Source of the DNA: Ancylobacter gelatini
GTDB taxonomy: Bacteria > Pseudomonadota > Alphaproteobacteria > Rhizobiales > Xanthobacteraceae
Assembly: GCF_022601675.1 (NCBI RefSeq)
Contig: NZ_JAKVIL010000003.1
Coordinates: 372,001-436,000 of the forward strand
DNA length: 64,000 nt
Direction of reading: 5' to 3'
The position numbers were made by a program, and so were the translations under genes. Shown here one piece after another: positions 62,255-64,000 of the stretch. Under the pieces are notes generated by a model that did not search any database, was not told where the DNA came from, and saw only the letters and a list, made by a program, of their open reading frames with translations. Numbering within the stretch: the first letter of the stretch is position 1; each line of letters starts with the position of its first letter.

Positions 62255-63034
62255 CTACATATAGGCGCCGCCATTGACGTGCACGGTCTGGCCGGTCATG
62301 TAGCGCGCCGCCGGGCCGCACAGGAAGCGCACCATTGCCGCCACCTCTTCCGGCGTACCGCGCCGGCCGGCCAGATTTTGGGTGCTGGCGTGGTGATGCG
62401 GGCGGTGACCGTCGGTCCGCACCGTTTCGATCAACCCCGGCGAGACTAGGTTGACCGTGACGTTCCGCCCGGCCAGCTCATGGGCGAGCGCCTTGGTCAT
62501 GCCGTCGAGCCCGGCCTTGGCGGTGACGACATGCACCCGGTTGCGGGCGCCGATATAGCCGGTGAGCCCGCCAATATTCACCACCGCGCCCTGTCCAGAG
62601 CGCCCGAGCGGCTCGGCTGCGGCCTGCGTCATCAGGAACGGTGCGTCGAGCGACAGCGCCATCACCGCGCGCCACGCCTCCGGCGTCAGGTTCTCGAACG
62701 GGGATTCGGCGCGCAGCGCGGCATTATTGACGAGGATGTCGAGCCCACCGAGCCCCGCGAGCGTGTCAGCGACCGCTGCCGCGCAGGCGTCCGGCCGCGT
62801 GACGTCGTGCAGCAGGCCGAGCGCGCGCCCACCGGCGGCGGCGATGGTCGCCACCGCCTCGTCGACCGCCGCGCGGTCGCTGCGGCCGATAACGGCCACG
62901 CTCGCGCCGGCCTGCGCGAGGGCGAGCGCGATGGCCCGCCCGATATTGCGCGAGCCACCGGTGACCAGCGCGACCCGGCCCGCCAGCTCGCGGCCGGCAA
63001 AGGCGAAGCCCTCGGGAACCAGCGCGCTCATCAC
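62255..63034 (-). CDS. SDR-family oxidoreductase, atypical active site
   Basis: A 259-residue short-chain dehydrogenase-fold protein. The nucleotide motif is VTGGSRNIGRAIA and NNAAL follows near 110. The usual catalytic Ser is replaced (VVNIGGLTG) and the YxxxK position reads VHVVTAK, with Val where Tyr should be and His one residue before. The C-terminal MTGQTVHVNGG is normal. It may work by another mechanism or act on activated substrates; a non-catalytic role is possible. Its start overlaps the stop of the MmgE/PrpD gene. Confidence 0.82.
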   Translation of the reverse strand: MMSALVPEGFAFAGRELAGRVALVTGGSRNIGRAIALALAQAGASVAVIGRSDRAAVDEAVATIAAAGGRALGLLHDVTRPDACAAAVADTLAGLGGLDILVNNAALRAESPFENLTPEAWRAVMALSLDAPFLMTQAAAEPLGRSGQGAVVNIGGLTGYIGARNRVHVVTAKAGLDGMTKALAHELAGRNVTVNLVSPGLIETVRTDGHRPHHHASTQNLAGRRGTPEEVAAMVRFLCGPAARYMTGQTVHVNGGAYM

Positions 63035-64000
63035 GAGGCCCGCGCGGCCGACAGGTCGACAGCCCCGCCGGCGACCAGCGTGTCGAGCGCGGAGCGGAGC
63101 GCGGCGATGCCGTGATCGTCGACGCCGCCGAAACGCAGATTCGCCTCGAACTTGGCGGAAAGCTCGGCCTCGGGCAGCGGCTCACGGGCGCCGCCGCGCA
63201 TGTGTGGCTGGCGGAACGCGCGCACCGAGCCGTCGCGCAGCGTGGCTTCGAGGTGGCCGGTGAAATTGCGCGGATACTCGTCCTGCGGGTCGATCTCGTA
63301 GGAGATCTTCGCCGCCAGCGCGCGCACCTGCGGGTCCTGCGAGCGGGCATCGGTAAACTGGCCAAGGCCCGCCGCGCCGTCGATGAAGGCGACGGCCATG
63401 CAATAGGGCGTGGAGAACTTGCCGGCGTAGCCGTTGGGCGGGCGGTGCTTGAGTTCGAGCGGCGCCCACAAACGGTGCACCGTGCCTTCGCCGACCTTGC
63501 AGCGGATTGCCACGATGTCGTCGGCGCCGACCCCGCTCGCGGCGAGTTGCAGCGCGCAGTCGACGAAGGGTTGCGTCATGGTCCCGCAGGCATAAGGCTT
63601 GAAAGCGAGGCCCTCGATCACCCAGCGCTCGCCGAGACCGTCCATCAGTCGCCCGAAATCCGGGGTCTTGGACGGGGCGAACGCCTTGAACAGGCCATGA
63701 GCGCCCTCAAGCACCGTGAGTGGCCCGGTGAAGCCCGCCCGCGCGAGGTGCACGGCGCGCAGCCCGGCCTGTGCGGCGGCACCCGCGTGGAGGCGCTTGG
63801 TCGAGGAGCCGTCGGCGAGATATTCGATGATGCCGCTGGCAAGGCTACCCGATATGCCGAGCGCGCGCGCCGTGGTGGCGGCGTTGAGCCCGAGCGCGGC
63901 GGCGACCGCCGCGGTGGCGGCCGCCGCACCGAAGATCGCGGTCGGGTGGAACCCCGCCTTGTGGGTCGCCTGCGGGGCGACGAGGCTGAGCCGGCACATC
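63031..64000 (-). CDS. MmgE/PrpD-family protein, partial
   Basis: Only the C-terminal ~323 residues are in the window; the gene continues past base 64000. HKAGFHPTAIFGAAAATAAV, YLADGSSTKRLHAGAAAQAG, and FKPYACGTMTQPFVD match the MmgE/PrpD fold, which includes 2-methylcitrate dehydratase and cis-aconitate decarboxylase. The coupled SDR gene suggests a small catabolic operon rather than the methylcitrate cycle. The substrate is not predictable. Confidence 0.85.
   Translation of the reverse strand, partial: MCRLSLVAPQATHKAGFHPTAIFGAAAATAAVAAALGLNAATTARALGISGSLASGIIEYLADGSSTKRLHAGAAAQAGLRAVHLARAGFTGPLTVLEGAHGLFKAFAPSKTPDFGRLMDGLGERWVIEGLAFKPYACGTMTQPFVDCALQLAASGVGADDIVAIRCKVGEGTVHRLWAPLELKHRPPNGYAGKFSTPYCMAVAFIDGAAGLGQFTDARSQDPQVRALAAKISYEIDPQDEYPRNFTGHLEATLRDGSVRAFRQPHMRGGAREPLPEAELSAKFEANLRFGGVDDHGIAALRSALDTLVAGGAVDLSAARAS

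Overview
This window is a GC-rich alphaproteobacterial chromosome segment. The order murA, DUF2948, hisD, UPF0262, low-molecular-weight phosphatase, maf, yacG, tRNA-Phe is typical of Hyphomicrobiales (Rhizobiales). The FixL/FixJ-like regulators and Bug/TctC binding protein fit that order; Xanthobacteraceae is a reasonable guess, but the genus cannot be read from the sequence.

Region by region: (1) 1-7.8 kb holds the end of a phnA gene, a DUF1688 gene, a TctC-type binding protein, a complete spermidine/putrescine-type ABC operon with a sigma-54-like promoter, and a small unknown gene. (2) 7.8-20.8 kb carries an orphan cydB with a coupled two-helix protein, an AraC regulator, an EmrAB-type efflux pair, a sensor kinase, a DsbA-fold protein/peroxiredoxin/Dps stress group, two response regulators with a FixL-like kinase, rpsU and a cold-shock gene. 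(3) 20.8-27.6 kb is a catabolic cluster: a creatinase-like M24 protein, a GntR regulator, a polar amino-acid ABC importer without its ATPase, and a GMC oxidoreductase, linked by TGGTATRCCA-type operator candidates. (4) 27.6-30.7 kb has a frameshifted IS110 transposase, an MFS transporter and tRNA-Thr. (5) 30.9-38.2 kb is the conserved housekeeping block ending at tRNA-Phe.

(6) 38.2-52.05 kb is a genomic island in the 3' end of tRNA-Phe, bounded by a 16/17-nt direct repeat of the tRNA end. It has a P4-type integrase, small membrane proteins, a TIGR04141/DUF6119 protein, a structured 594-nt gap, a BsuBI/PstI-type restriction-modification pair, an ABC-type ATPase with an odd P-loop, a divergent Tat-protein/HTH pair, and a DUF3363 relaxase preceded by an oriT-like region. 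The DUF6119 + RM + ATPase group is the best candidate here for an uncharacterised (probably anti-phage) system. (7) 52.05-56.7 kb is the decayed remnant of a second, tandem island: a truncated integrase, a traA relaxase/helicase with an in-frame amber stop and a lost 3' end, and IS3-family fragments.

(8) 56.99-60.2 kb encodes a secreted SGNH-like hydrolase, a multi-spanning membrane protein and an acyltransferase, likely acting on a surface polysaccharide. (9) 60.3-64 kb has a GFA-family protein, serA, an atypical SDR and the 3' part of an MmgE/PrpD gene.

Functions are inferred by reading translated sequences and motifs; no database search was run.
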